Source: Bacteroidales bacterium (lineage in GTDB: Bacteria; Bacteroidota; Bacteroidia; Bacteroidales; UBA932). Taken from it: 64,000 bases of DNA. The stretch is taken from the NCBI GenBank assembly GCA_017934185.1, contig JAGBJY010000052.1, positions 26,439 through 90,438 of the forward strand, given 5' to 3'. The position numbers and the translations under genes are program-made. The notes beneath the pieces are model-generated. The model saw only the letters and a list, made by a program, of their open reading frames with translations, made no database searches and was not told where the DNA came from. This document shows, piece by piece, positions 8,039 through 14,588 of this stretch. Position 1 is the first letter of the stretch. Each line of letters opens with the position of its first letter.

Positions 8039-8405
8039 TTGGCTAAGATATCTGGAAGACCGCACTTTGCTTCTCTTTGCGGAAGGTGGCGTCTTTTTCT
8101 TTGTGGTTGCCACACTGATTTCTGAACTGTCCGAAGTTCTCTTCTGGATATGTATAACAATTGCAGCTATTTGTGAACTTTTGTCAATAGTCCGTTTCGT
8201 TTTATTAATCAAGAAGTATCGCGCTGTCAATGTGAACAAATTCCCAAGTTTTCTGACTTTGTGGCAATTCTTGTTTTTAGGTTTTTTCTATTTATCCAAG
8301 AGTCATGACAGCCTGCGTAAGTGGATGGCTATCGGATTAATAGCTGTATCTGTCATCTATGTTGTCGTTTTGGTGAATAAAATGATAAAAGAAAGGGATT
8401 ATTAG
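8025..8405 (+). CDS. small integral membrane protein
   Basis: The product is 126 residues starting 14 bp inside the previous gene. It has about four hydrophobic helices (GVFFFVVATLISELSEVLF, WICITIAAICELLSIVRFVLL, FLTLWQFLFLGFFYL and AIGLIAVSVIYVVVLV) with a basic loop after the second and a charged C-terminus (KMIKERDY). No known family is recognised. It is the last gene of the AT-rich cassette. The two membrane proteins could form a complex or be an immunity pair, but nothing in the sequence proves this. Confidence 0.65.
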   Translation: MINNSWLRYLEDRTLLLFAEGGVFFFVVATLISELSEVLFWICITIAAICELLSIVRFVLLIKKYRAVNVNKFPSFLTLWQFLFLGFFYLSKSHDSLRKWMAIGLIAVSVIYVVVLVNKMIKERDY

Positions 8406-8511
8406 CCATAAGGCCTGTATTCCGACTGCACGCGGAGGTACTCTCGCCTGCCGGTTACGTTCCCCCGTAGTGGAACATAATGAATCTATAACTTAATAAG
8501 GGGCACAATAT

Positions 8512-8775
8512 ATGAACAACAGGATTCGAAGAATACTAGCATTCTGGTTCTTTGCTATTGTTTTTCCTATACAGCCCTTAAATCAGGTTTTATCCATTTG
8601 TCCTGATCTGCAAAGCGGAGACCCTGCGACAGGCTCTCCGCTTTTTGCTTGCCTTGCCGCCGATCCGCAAAACTGGCCATATACGTCCTGCAAATGTATC
8701 GGCGGCAGCCATTTCGGCTTTTTTCGCCCAAGACCTTGCCGCCGATCCGCAAAACCGCCATTCTGTGCGTTGTAA
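8512..8775 (+). CDS. possible remnant with signal-peptide-like N-terminus
   Basis: The frame begins MNNRIRRILAFWFFAIVF, a convincing signal-peptide start. After about 30 codons it runs into the leader hairpin and palindromic array B, so the remaining 57 codons are read from repeat DNA. This looks like a gene truncated by the array, or a chance frame. The 8406-8511 gap before it holds only a short GTTCC/GGAAC inverted repeat that I can see. Confidence is low. Confidence 0.2.
   Translation: MNNRIRRILAFWFFAIVFPIQPLNQVLSICPDLQSGDPATGSPLFACLAADPQNWPYTSCKCIGGSHFGFFRPRPCRRSAKPPFCAL
8613..8646 (+). terminator. terminator-like hairpin left of array B
   Basis: GCGGAGA (8615-8621) pairs with TCTCCGC (8635-8641), and a T-run follows. 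The loop contains CCTGCGACAGG. The right half is the 31-bp segment (8623-8653) also found at 6173-6203. It could end transcription of the 7255-8405 cassette, but its link to the arrays suggests it belongs to the repeat element. Confidence 0.5.
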
Positions 8776-8788
8776 CGGTATCGGCGGC
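8656..8788 (+). repeat. palindromic array B: 51-31-51 bp (family 2)
   Basis: Units lie at 8656-8706 and 8738-8788, with a 31-bp spacer at 8707-8737. Both units start GCCGCCGATCCGCAAAAC and end GTATCGGCGGC, giving near-palindromic ends. The reverse complement of the array at 50357-50489 aligns to these units. The geometry is identical to the family 1 arrays, although the sequence differs. Confidence 0.85.
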
Positions 8789-8852
8789 CATTCGCTGGAA
8801 CTGGGCGCCTTCGCCTCAGCCTGGACTACGTCCTACACTGACCACGTGGCCA

Positions 8853-8985
8853 GCCGTGTTGACCAGCCGACGTTAGGAAACGCCTTTTTCTTGTCAACAC
8901 GGCCACGATTTTGGCCAAAGGGGGCCATTTCATTGCCGTGTTGACACGCGCAGCTTCCCGATGGCCGATTATGTGTCCACACGGC
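8853..8985 (+). repeat. palindromic array C: 51-31-51 bp (family 1)
   Basis: Unit 1 is 8853-8903, the spacer 8904-8934 and unit 2 8935-8985. Unit 1 and the spacer are identical to array A. Unit 2 starts GCCGTGTTGACAC, ends GTGTCCACACGGC and is inverted as a whole relative to unit 2 of array A. It stops 15 bp before the 21-bp direct repeats of the next promoter. Confidence 0.85.
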
Positions 8986-9000
8986 AAGAGACTGACGTCT

Positions 9001-9067
9001 TTTTGCGCTTACGGGACAAGGTTTTGCGCACTTGGGACAAGGGTCTGCGTTTCGATGACCATTTTTG
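9001..9067 (+). promoter_or_regulatory. three 21-bp direct repeats plus -7 box, second copy
   Basis: Units lie at 9001-9021, 9022-9042 and 9043-9063. The first two start TTTTGCGC and end GGGACAAGG, and the third starts GTCTGCGT. They lead into CATTTTTG (9060-9067) and a conserved GCAGCAGAAAC. The module matches the one at 3603-3669 in order, spacing and sequence. It should control the fimbrillin-like gene at 9090. Confidence 0.7.
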
Positions 9068-9089
9068 CAGCAGAAACCCAAAAACAGAA

Positions 9090-10442
9090 ATGGATATGAA
9101 AAAGTATTTGACTTTTTTTGTGGCACTTGCCGCCTTTGTTTCCTGCCAGAAGGAAAACACACTTGACCAGCCCTTCCCCACCACCGGCATTCCGGTTACC
9201 TTTGAACTTACCGCAACACAGGACAATGCCGGCACCATCACCAAAGCCCGCAAGACCGAATGGACGGCCGGCGATGTCATCTACGTGTTTTTGGAGCAGT
9301 TATCCGCTCCTTTTCATGTGCAGATGCATTATGACGGCACTTCCTGGACAAGCAAGGCCATGAACGGACTCAGCGAAATTCCGTCAACGGATCTTGGCCT
9401 GTCCGAAAAGGATATGGGGTTTATGCGCGCGGTTTATTACCCCTTTCACAGTAACCCTGTGGCCATAGAAACTTCCTATGGGGCCGATTTTTCCGTCCGC
9501 TTCCAAAACGGCTACCCGGACAGCTATTATCTTACGGCCCAGCTCATCTATGAAGTGCGTGATGGGAAGGTGTCCGGCGCTTTTGACATGCGTATCCCGG
9601 ATGAGTTCGTCCAGTTTTGGATTGAGGACGCAGCAGCCGATACCGCCCGGCAGGTGCGGCTGTACAACGAAGTGATTCTGCCAGAAAGAGTAGAGGGTGT
9701 TTATTTCAATTCCGGCTATGGTTCAGGAATCGTTGGCGGCCCCACCAACCCGGGCGCCCCGTACCTGACCGGCTATCCTTACGAGGGTGGATGGCTATTC
9801 AGCGGAATAATCAACGACGCTTACCTCGACAACCTTTTGGAACCGTGTTACGTTTTTGGAAAAGCGGAAATGACGCTGGACTCTGAGGGGAATGCCATAG
9901 ATATGGAAATGGAAACCCTCTTTGTGGAACACAGGAACATTCATAGCTTGGACGCCATTATCCTGCCCCCTTGGGGAAGTGCTCGCTGGCAGCCTTTCGG
10001 CCCCGGAAAAACCGTTGAGTTCCATGGCGACCACTGGCAAACCGTCAATTATGGAGTGGACCTGATGCGGAATTATTTCCTGGGTGGTTCTGATTTTGAT
10101 TTTAATACGGCCAATAGCCTTGGCCTTTACCTTCCTTCAAAGGACCAGTGGCGCAACCTCCTCCCTCTTGGATCTTTGGACCCTCACGTTTATCAAATAA
10201 AATTCTATGGCGATTACTGCCTCGTTGTTATATTCGATCTTATAGAAGGAAAGCACTTGATTTTCCCTGACGCTGTCTATTGGACTTCAACAGATCTCGT
10301 CGGATCAGATGAGGCGATAAGCGTGCATGTATGGTATTGGGCATTCAACCCGCAGCTACGGGAACGGAGATTTCAAATACGCGCCCTTGCCGGCCCCACC
10401 GACCCTGTCCTGAATACTTTTAACCCGGAGATTGTATATTAG
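9090..10442 (+). CDS. fimbrillin-like surface lipoprotein
   Basis: The product is 450 residues from the ATG at 9090; the ATG at 9096 gives MKKYLTFF and is equally possible. The signal ends in the lipobox AFVSC-QKE. Residues 30-250 follow the Mfa/FimB-like fimbrillin pattern (TKARKTEWTAGDVIYVF). The C-terminal part contains LGLYLPSKDQWRNLLPLG and VYWTSTD, like the major-paralogue C-terminal domains of other Bacteroidota surface proteins. An exported fimbrial or adhesive subunit is likely. The -7 box and 21-bp direct repeats upstream match those of the BspA-like locus, so the two are probably co-regulated. A tiny peptide gene follows 2 bp after the stop. Confidence 0.8.
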   Translation: MDMKKYLTFFVALAAFVSCQKENTLDQPFPTTGIPVTFELTATQDNAGTITKARKTEWTAGDVIYVFLEQLSAPFHVQMHYDGTSWTSKAMNGLSEIPSTDLGLSEKDMGFMRAVYYPFHSNPVAIETSYGADFSVRFQNGYPDSYYLTAQLIYEVRDGKVSGAFDMRIPDEFVQFWIEDAAADTARQVRLYNEVILPERVEGVYFNSGYGSGIVGGPTNPGAPYLTGYPYEGGWLFSGIINDAYLDNLLEPCYVFGKAEMTLDSEGNAIDMEMETLFVEHRNIHSLDAIILPPWGSARWQPFGPGKTVEFHGDHWQTVNYGVDLMRNYFLGGSDFDFNTANSLGLYLPSKDQWRNLLPLGSLDPHVYQIKFYGDYCLVVIFDLIEGKHLIFPDAVYWTSTDLVGSDEAISVHVWYWAFNPQLRERRFQIRALAGPTDPVLNTFNPEIVY

Positions 10443-10444
10443 CC

Positions 10445-10585
10445 ATGGAAAGAAAGCAAGTCTACCTGGTACCGGGTTGTGTGTTGTACGAGCTTCAACT
10501 GGAAGCTGTCATTGCCGCCAGCGGAGACCCCGCCGCATTGGAGCCCCCCGTATTCAATGGCTTCGGGACGGAGACGCTGTGGTAA
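10445..10585 (+). CDS. tiny peptide gene downstream of fimbrillin-like gene
   Basis: Forty-six residues run from the ATG at 10445, 2 bp after the fimbrillin stop: MERKQVYLVPGCVLYELQ, then an AVIAASGD string and an aromatic tail ending ETLW. Its length, Lys-rich start, Y-x-x-P element and A-S-G element resemble the tiny peptide at 3439-3591. Spacing implies co-translation with the fimbrillin-like gene. There is no signal peptide and the function is unknown. The stop lies 19 bp from the convergent end of the beta-barrel protein gene. Confidence 0.55.
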   Translation: MERKQVYLVPGCVLYELQLEAVIAASGDPAALEPPVFNGFGTETLW

Positions 10586-10604
10586 GCGGCGAAAACCGAT
10601 GGCG

Positions 10605-11759
10605 CTAGAACGTAAACCGATAACCGAAGGTAAGGTCAAAGGAGCAGGGGTGCAGGCTGTAGTAGCTCTCCACGTCGCCGCCATTGGGGATGTGCCAGCT
10701 GAAGCCGGGCTGCAGGAAAAGGGCGCCGTAGCGGAACAGCTGGTACTGCACGCCGGCGCCTGCCGTAAGCGACCAGCGGAGGTCTTTCACGGAAGGGAAC
10801 TGCTGTGACTCGGAGGCCTGCTGCTCGCCGATAAAGGCCCGGGTGTTGAGCCGGGAACCCACGGCGGTCTCAAAGAGCGCTCCGGCACTGACAAACACGC
10901 TTAAGCGCTTCCATTCCAGGGCGTTGAACTGCATTTGCAAAGGGACCCCCAGATAATAAAGGTGGCGGGTGGCATAGGTGACCGTGTTGCCGGAGGTAGT
11001 GGCGTAGTCGGAACGCAGCGCCGTGTAAGTGAGGCCGGAGCCCACGCTCCAACGGGGCGCGAAAGCATAGCTGACGCCCAGGCTCAGCCGTAAGCTTTGC
11101 CGATGTGAGCCCTCCGTGGTGCTGGGCCGGTTGCGGCTGAGCATGGGGACGGTGGGCGAAGGGGAGTCGGCCTTGGTGTCCATGCCGGGGCTGTAAGGAA
11201 TGCCGTAGCCACTGGAAAGGCTGGCCGCCTGCGCCAGGTAAGCGCCCGTGGAAAGCTGCAGCTCCACCCGCTTTCTCCGTGATTTAGTACGGGCTTTGGG
11301 CTTTTCAGTGAAAGAATCCGGCACTTCGGTGAACGTTTGAGGCTCGTTTTGCTCACGGATGGGCTGCTCAGGCACATTGGTGAGCGTTTCGGGCTTGTTT
11401 TGCTCACGAACGGGCTGTTCTGGAGCTTCGGTGAACGTTTGGGGCTCGTTTTGCTCACGGACGGGCTCCGCGGCCGTTTCGGTGAGCGTTTCGGCCAGGA
11501 CCTCTCCGGGGACGACAGAGGGGACCTCTCCAGGGACGACGGAGGACACAACAGAAGGCTCCACGGCAACGGGGCGCCACAGGAACGCGGCAAGAGCCAC
11601 CGCGGCGGCAGCTACAAGGCCACCGGCGGCATACAGCCAGGGGGCAAAGCGCCTTTTCGGCAAAGCGCCGGCACGGACTGCGTCCCACAGCCCCTCCGGT
11701 GCCGCTTCCTCATACCCTTCCATCAGGGAAGGAAGCTTGTCTGTCCATTTCTCACTCAT
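10605..11759 (-). CDS. probable anti-sigma / outer-membrane beta-barrel fusion protein
   Basis: The product is 384 residues. A short cytoplasmic N-terminus (PSLMEGYEEAAPEGLWDAVRAG at 10-31, typical of Bacteroidales sigma-partner proteins) precedes one membrane helix (about 41-60). Three 17-residue repeats follow at about 98-147, with the core REQNEPQTFTE, then a basic patch. Finally comes a C-terminal beta-barrel-like domain (about 167-384) ending in the aromatic GYRFTF, as in PorT/OmpW-type barrels. The ATG overlaps the sigma factor stop by eight bases. A protein spanning from inner to outer membrane that holds the sigma factor is the best guess. The Pro/Glu repeats may cross the periplasm. 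Confidence 0.7.
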   Translation of the reverse strand: MSEKWTDKLPSLMEGYEEAAPEGLWDAVRAGALPKRRFAPWLYAAGGLVAAAAVALAAFLWRPVAVEPSVVSSVVPGEVPSVVPGEVLAETLTETAAEPVREQNEPQTFTEAPEQPVREQNKPETLTNVPEQPIREQNEPQTFTEVPDSFTEKPKARTKSRRKRVELQLSTGAYLAQAASLSSGYGIPYSPGMDTKADSPSPTVPMLSRNRPSTTEGSHRQSLRLSLGVSYAFAPRWSVGSGLTYTALRSDYATTSGNTVTYATRHLYYLGVPLQMQFNALEWKRLSVFVSAGALFETAVGSRLNTRAFIGEQQASESQQFPSVKDLRWSLTAGAGVQYQLFRYGALFLQPGFSWHIPNGGDVESYYSLHPCSFDLTFGYRFTF

Positions 11760-12330
11760 GTTCCTTGATATACAAATTGATTTTCTTGGCTAAAACGGCC
11801 CTGGCGCGGAAAAACTGCGAGGCCGATGAATCTTCCTTGATGCCCAGGAGCCGGGCTATTTCCCGGTGCGGCATTCCCTCAAATACAAAGAGGTTAAAGA
11901 CCGTCCTGTAGCCGTCCGGCAGCTCCCGGATAAAGCCCTGCAGTACAGCGGGAGGCACTTTTTCCAGCGTACCCACCTCCTCTTCCGGCACATCCGGCAA
12001 GTCTTCCACCCTCCGCAGGCGGCCTTGGGCGCGGAGCCACTTGAGCGCCCGGTTCACGGCAATGCGGCTGGCCCAGGCCTTGAGGCTGCCCTCGCCGCGG
12101 TATTCAAAGCGGCGGGCGGCATCGAACATTTGCAGGAAAGCATCCTGGAGGATGTCCTTGACATCGGCACGGTCCGGGACATAACGGGAACACACCGCCG
12201 TCAGAAAGCCGGAATAACGCTCATAGAAGAGGCGCATGCCTTCCGGGCTCTGCCTGCGGAGCTGCTCCACCAGGTCCCGTTCACTGACGGTTTCTGAAGC
12301 GGAAGTTTTTTGAGGCGTCCTCTCCGTCAA
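11752..12330 (-). CDS. ECF-type RNA polymerase sigma factor
   Basis: The product is 192 residues. Region 2 contains LFYERYSGFLTAVCSRYV, DVKDILQDAFLQMF and the WASRIAVNRALKWLR string. Region 4 contains LPDGYRTVFNLFVFEGMPHREIARLLGI followed by the S-x-S-x-x-F-RAR segment, the usual -35-binding helix-turn-helix of ECF factors. It is followed by the membrane-spanning beta-barrel protein with an 8-bp overlap, the standard sigma/anti-sigma layout. Its 5' end overlaps the NigD-like gene by about 50 bp. The annotated ATG may therefore be too early, and the conserved domain begins near residue 17. Confidence 0.92.
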   Translation of the reverse strand: MTERTPQKTSASETVSERDLVEQLRRQSPEGMRLFYERYSGFLTAVCSRYVPDRADVKDILQDAFLQMFDAARRFEYRGEGSLKAWASRIAVNRALKWLRAQGRLRRVEDLPDVPEEEVGTLEKVPPAVLQGFIRELPDGYRTVFNLFVFEGMPHREIARLLGIKEDSSASQFFRARAVLAKKINLYIKEHE

Positions 12331-12934
12331 GGTTTTTCCAGTTAAGCGTAAGGGTTACGTAATCCCCTTGCGTAGATGGTAAGTCGTTGATGTCAAAGTA
12401 AATAAGGGAATCGGCCCGGCGAAGGGCCTCGTCCCCGTTGCGCTGGTGCACCAGCGTGAGCTCATAAGGGTTTTCGGGGTTGAGGCGGGTGAGCACCAGC
12501 AGCTGGTGCGGGGTGTGTCCGTCTCCCCACCAGGCCGAATAGTGCACGGTAAGAAAACCGTCCTCAACGCTGGTCATCCAGTCTTCCAGGACCTCCACGC
12601 CGTCAGAAACCGCCGTTTCCGGAAGCGCGTCCCCGCTTACGGTGCCCTGCTCCAGGGCGTCGTACCACTGTACCGTGCAGCCGGTCATGTCCGGGCTCAG
12701 GAGGAGGCCGCATACAATACGCCGAAGGCCCGTATAAGGCTCCGCGAAATTGCTGGGGTACACGCGCGTGTCGTCGTCCAATTGGAAGAAGGTGGTGCCA
12801 TCGGCATCCTGCTTCACGGTCACGATGGCCTTGACCTCTGCGGGAGCGTCGTCACGGGAGGGTCCCTCCCACGGGCCTTTGCTGCAGCCGGCCACCGTGC
12901 CCGCCAATACTAATATGTAAAATAGACGTTTCAT
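12281..12934 (-). CDS. NigD-like lipoprotein
   Basis: The product is 217 residues from the ATG at 12934 (MKRLFYILVLAGTVAGCSKG), with lipobox VAGC. Residues 45-210 have the two-part layout of NigD-like proteins: an N-terminal OB-like barrel (VKAIVTVKQDADGTTFFQLDD), then a C-terminal sheet domain ending LTLNWKNLDG. NigD-like lipoproteins are widespread in Bacteroidales and of unresolved function. The gene overlaps the sigma factor start by 50 bp on the same strand, so it is probably the first gene of the sigma operon. It is divergent from the VWA lipoprotein. A longer ORF upstream of the lipobox start has no signal sequence and I reject it. Confidence 0.75.
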   Translation of the reverse strand: MKRLFYILVLAGTVAGCSKGPWEGPSRDDAPAEVKAIVTVKQDADGTTFFQLDDDTRVYPSNFAEPYTGLRRIVCGLLLSPDMTGCTVQWYDALEQGTVSGDALPETAVSDGVEVLEDWMTSVEDGFLTVHYSAWWGDGHTPHQLLVLTRLNPENPYELTLVHQRNGDEALRRADSLIYFDINDLPSTQGDYVTLTLNWKNLDGEDASKNFRFRNRQ

Positions 12935-13052
12935 TACCAATCTGTAAATCCTTTTTGGGGTAAATCTTGCACGAAAATAGGAAAAATCTGCCGTTTCCAT
13001 GCAAGTTTTTGCCGCAAAGGGATTATATTCACGGAACAAAAACAGAAACGAG

Positions 13053-14534
13053 ATGAAAATCAAAAGCCTTTTTTCCCTCCTGCTCTGCCTTGGCGCAGTA
13101 GCCTGCAGCGTGGGCGCTTACGATTCTTTCAGCCTGCCGGGCGATGCCTACGTAACCAACAAAGACGCCGGCATGATGGGAGAAGTGCCCCCTTCCGGCG
13201 GCGACAGCTTTGACACCATCGTGGAGAATCCCTTTGTGAAGGTGGCCGATGCCCCTTCCTCCTCCTTCTCCGTAGATGCCGACGGGGCTGCCTACGCCTA
13301 TATGCGCAGCTGCCTTAACAGCGGATACCTGCCGGGCCGGCATTCCGTGCGCATAGAGGAATACCTGAACTACTTTACCTTTGATTATGCCGACCCTGCG
13401 GGAGAAGAAACCCTGGCCATCAATGCCGAGGTGGGCCCTTGCCCGTGGAAACCGGAGCACCTCCTGTTAAGGCTGGGGCTTAAGGGAAAGTCCCTTCAGG
13501 AGAGCGAAATCCCCGCCGCCAATTACATCCTTTTGGTAGACGTTTCCGGCTCCATGAGTGGAGTGGACCGCATTGAGCTTCTGAAAACCGGCCTGGTGAA
13601 CATGGTGGAATACATGCGCCCGCAAGACAGGGTGGCCATTATCACCTACTCCGGCAGCGTTAAGAAACTGCTGGAATCTACCCTGGTTTCCGAAGGGAAA
13701 GCCGACATCCAAAACGCCATCAAGGCGCTGTATGCCAGCGGGGCCACCGCCGGCGGCGAGGCCATGAAGATGGCCTATGAAGAGGCGGCCGAGCATTACA
13801 TCGAGGGCGGCAACAACCGCATCGTCATGTGCACGGACGGCGACTTCAATGTGGGCGTTTCCTCCACGGAGGCCCTGGTAGAGATGGTGGAAAGCTATCA
13901 GGACAAGGGCATCTACCTGAGTATCATGGGCTTTGGCCGCGGAAACTATCAGGACAGCCGCATGGAAAACCTCTCCAGCCACGGCAACGGCACCTATACT
14001 TATATAGACTCGGAGGAAGAGATGATGAAGGTGTTCGTACAGGAGCGCAGCCATTTCTGCACCGTGGCCAACGACACCAAGTGCCAGGTGCGCTTTAACG
14101 CCGAAACGGTGGACAGCTACCGGCTCATCGGCTACGAAAATCGCGTCATGTCCAGCGAGGAGTTTGAAGACAGCAAGAAGGATGCGGGAGAGATTGGCGC
14201 CGGACAAACCGTCACTGCCCTATATGAACTCATTATGAAGGAAGGCCTTTCTGACAGCTTTTCTGTGGGCGCTTTTGAAGCCCGCTACAAACTTTCCTTA
14301 AAAGACGAGGAAAGCCGTTCCCTCACCCAGACCCTTGCCTCCGGTGACGTTCTTACCGACAATTTCAATTTCGCCTCTGCGGTGGCGGCCTTCGGCCTCA
14401 CGCTGCTGGACTCTGAGTACAAGGGCGAAGCTTCCATCGGCCTGGCCTACGATTTGGCCAAAACCGCGGTGGGCTTTGACCCAGGCGGATATCGCGCCGG
14501 TTTCCTAAGGCTCCTGGAAGCCGCCAAGAAATAA
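13053..14534 (+). CDS. VWA-domain lipoprotein of the YfbK type
   Basis: The product is 493 residues from the ATG at 13053, with lipobox GAVAC-SVG. An N-terminal region (about 80-150) carries the RIEEYLNYFTFDY string of the von Willebrand N-domain. The VWA domain (about 155-335) has a complete MIDAS (DVSGSMSG, a Thr in the ASGATAG loop, and CTDGDFNVG). The C-terminal part (about 360-490) matches the domain that follows VWA in YfbK-type proteins, with TVTALYELI and RYKL. Such proteins bind metal and partner proteins at the cell surface; the exact role is unknown. It is a single gene, ended by a strong hairpin shared with the convergent EF-G2 gene. Confidence 0.88.
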   Translation: MKIKSLFSLLLCLGAVACSVGAYDSFSLPGDAYVTNKDAGMMGEVPPSGGDSFDTIVENPFVKVADAPSSSFSVDADGAAYAYMRSCLNSGYLPGRHSVRIEEYLNYFTFDYADPAGEETLAINAEVGPCPWKPEHLLLRLGLKGKSLQESEIPAANYILLVDVSGSMSGVDRIELLKTGLVNMVEYMRPQDRVAIITYSGSVKKLLESTLVSEGKADIQNAIKALYASGATAGGEAMKMAYEEAAEHYIEGGNNRIVMCTDGDFNVGVSSTEALVEMVESYQDKGIYLSIMGFGRGNYQDSRMENLSSHGNGTYTYIDSEEEMMKVFVQERSHFCTVANDTKCQVRFNAETVDSYRLIGYENRVMSSEEFEDSKKDAGEIGAGQTVTALYELIMKEGLSDSFSVGAFEARYKLSLKDEESRSLTQTLASGDVLTDNFNFASAVAAFGLTLLDSEYKGEASIGLAYDLAKTAVGFDPGGYRAGFLRLLEAAKK

Positions 14535-14535
14535 T

Positions 14536-14572
14536 AAAAACGCTGGTCGAAGTGCTTCGGCCAGCGTTTTTT
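14536..14572. terminator. bidirectional terminator
   Basis: The hairpin stem ACGCTGG...CCAGCGT continues inward with CGAAG/CTTCG. It is flanked by an A-run on the left and a T-run on the right, so it can end both the VWA gene (plus) and the EF-G2 gene (minus). Confidence 0.85.
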
Positions 14573-14588
14573 GTAAGAGAAGGGATGC

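Noticed and set aside
6201-8985. CRISPR array
   Set aside because: Repeats alternate in orientation, units are palindromic over 51 bp, there are only two units per array, and no cas gene is present.
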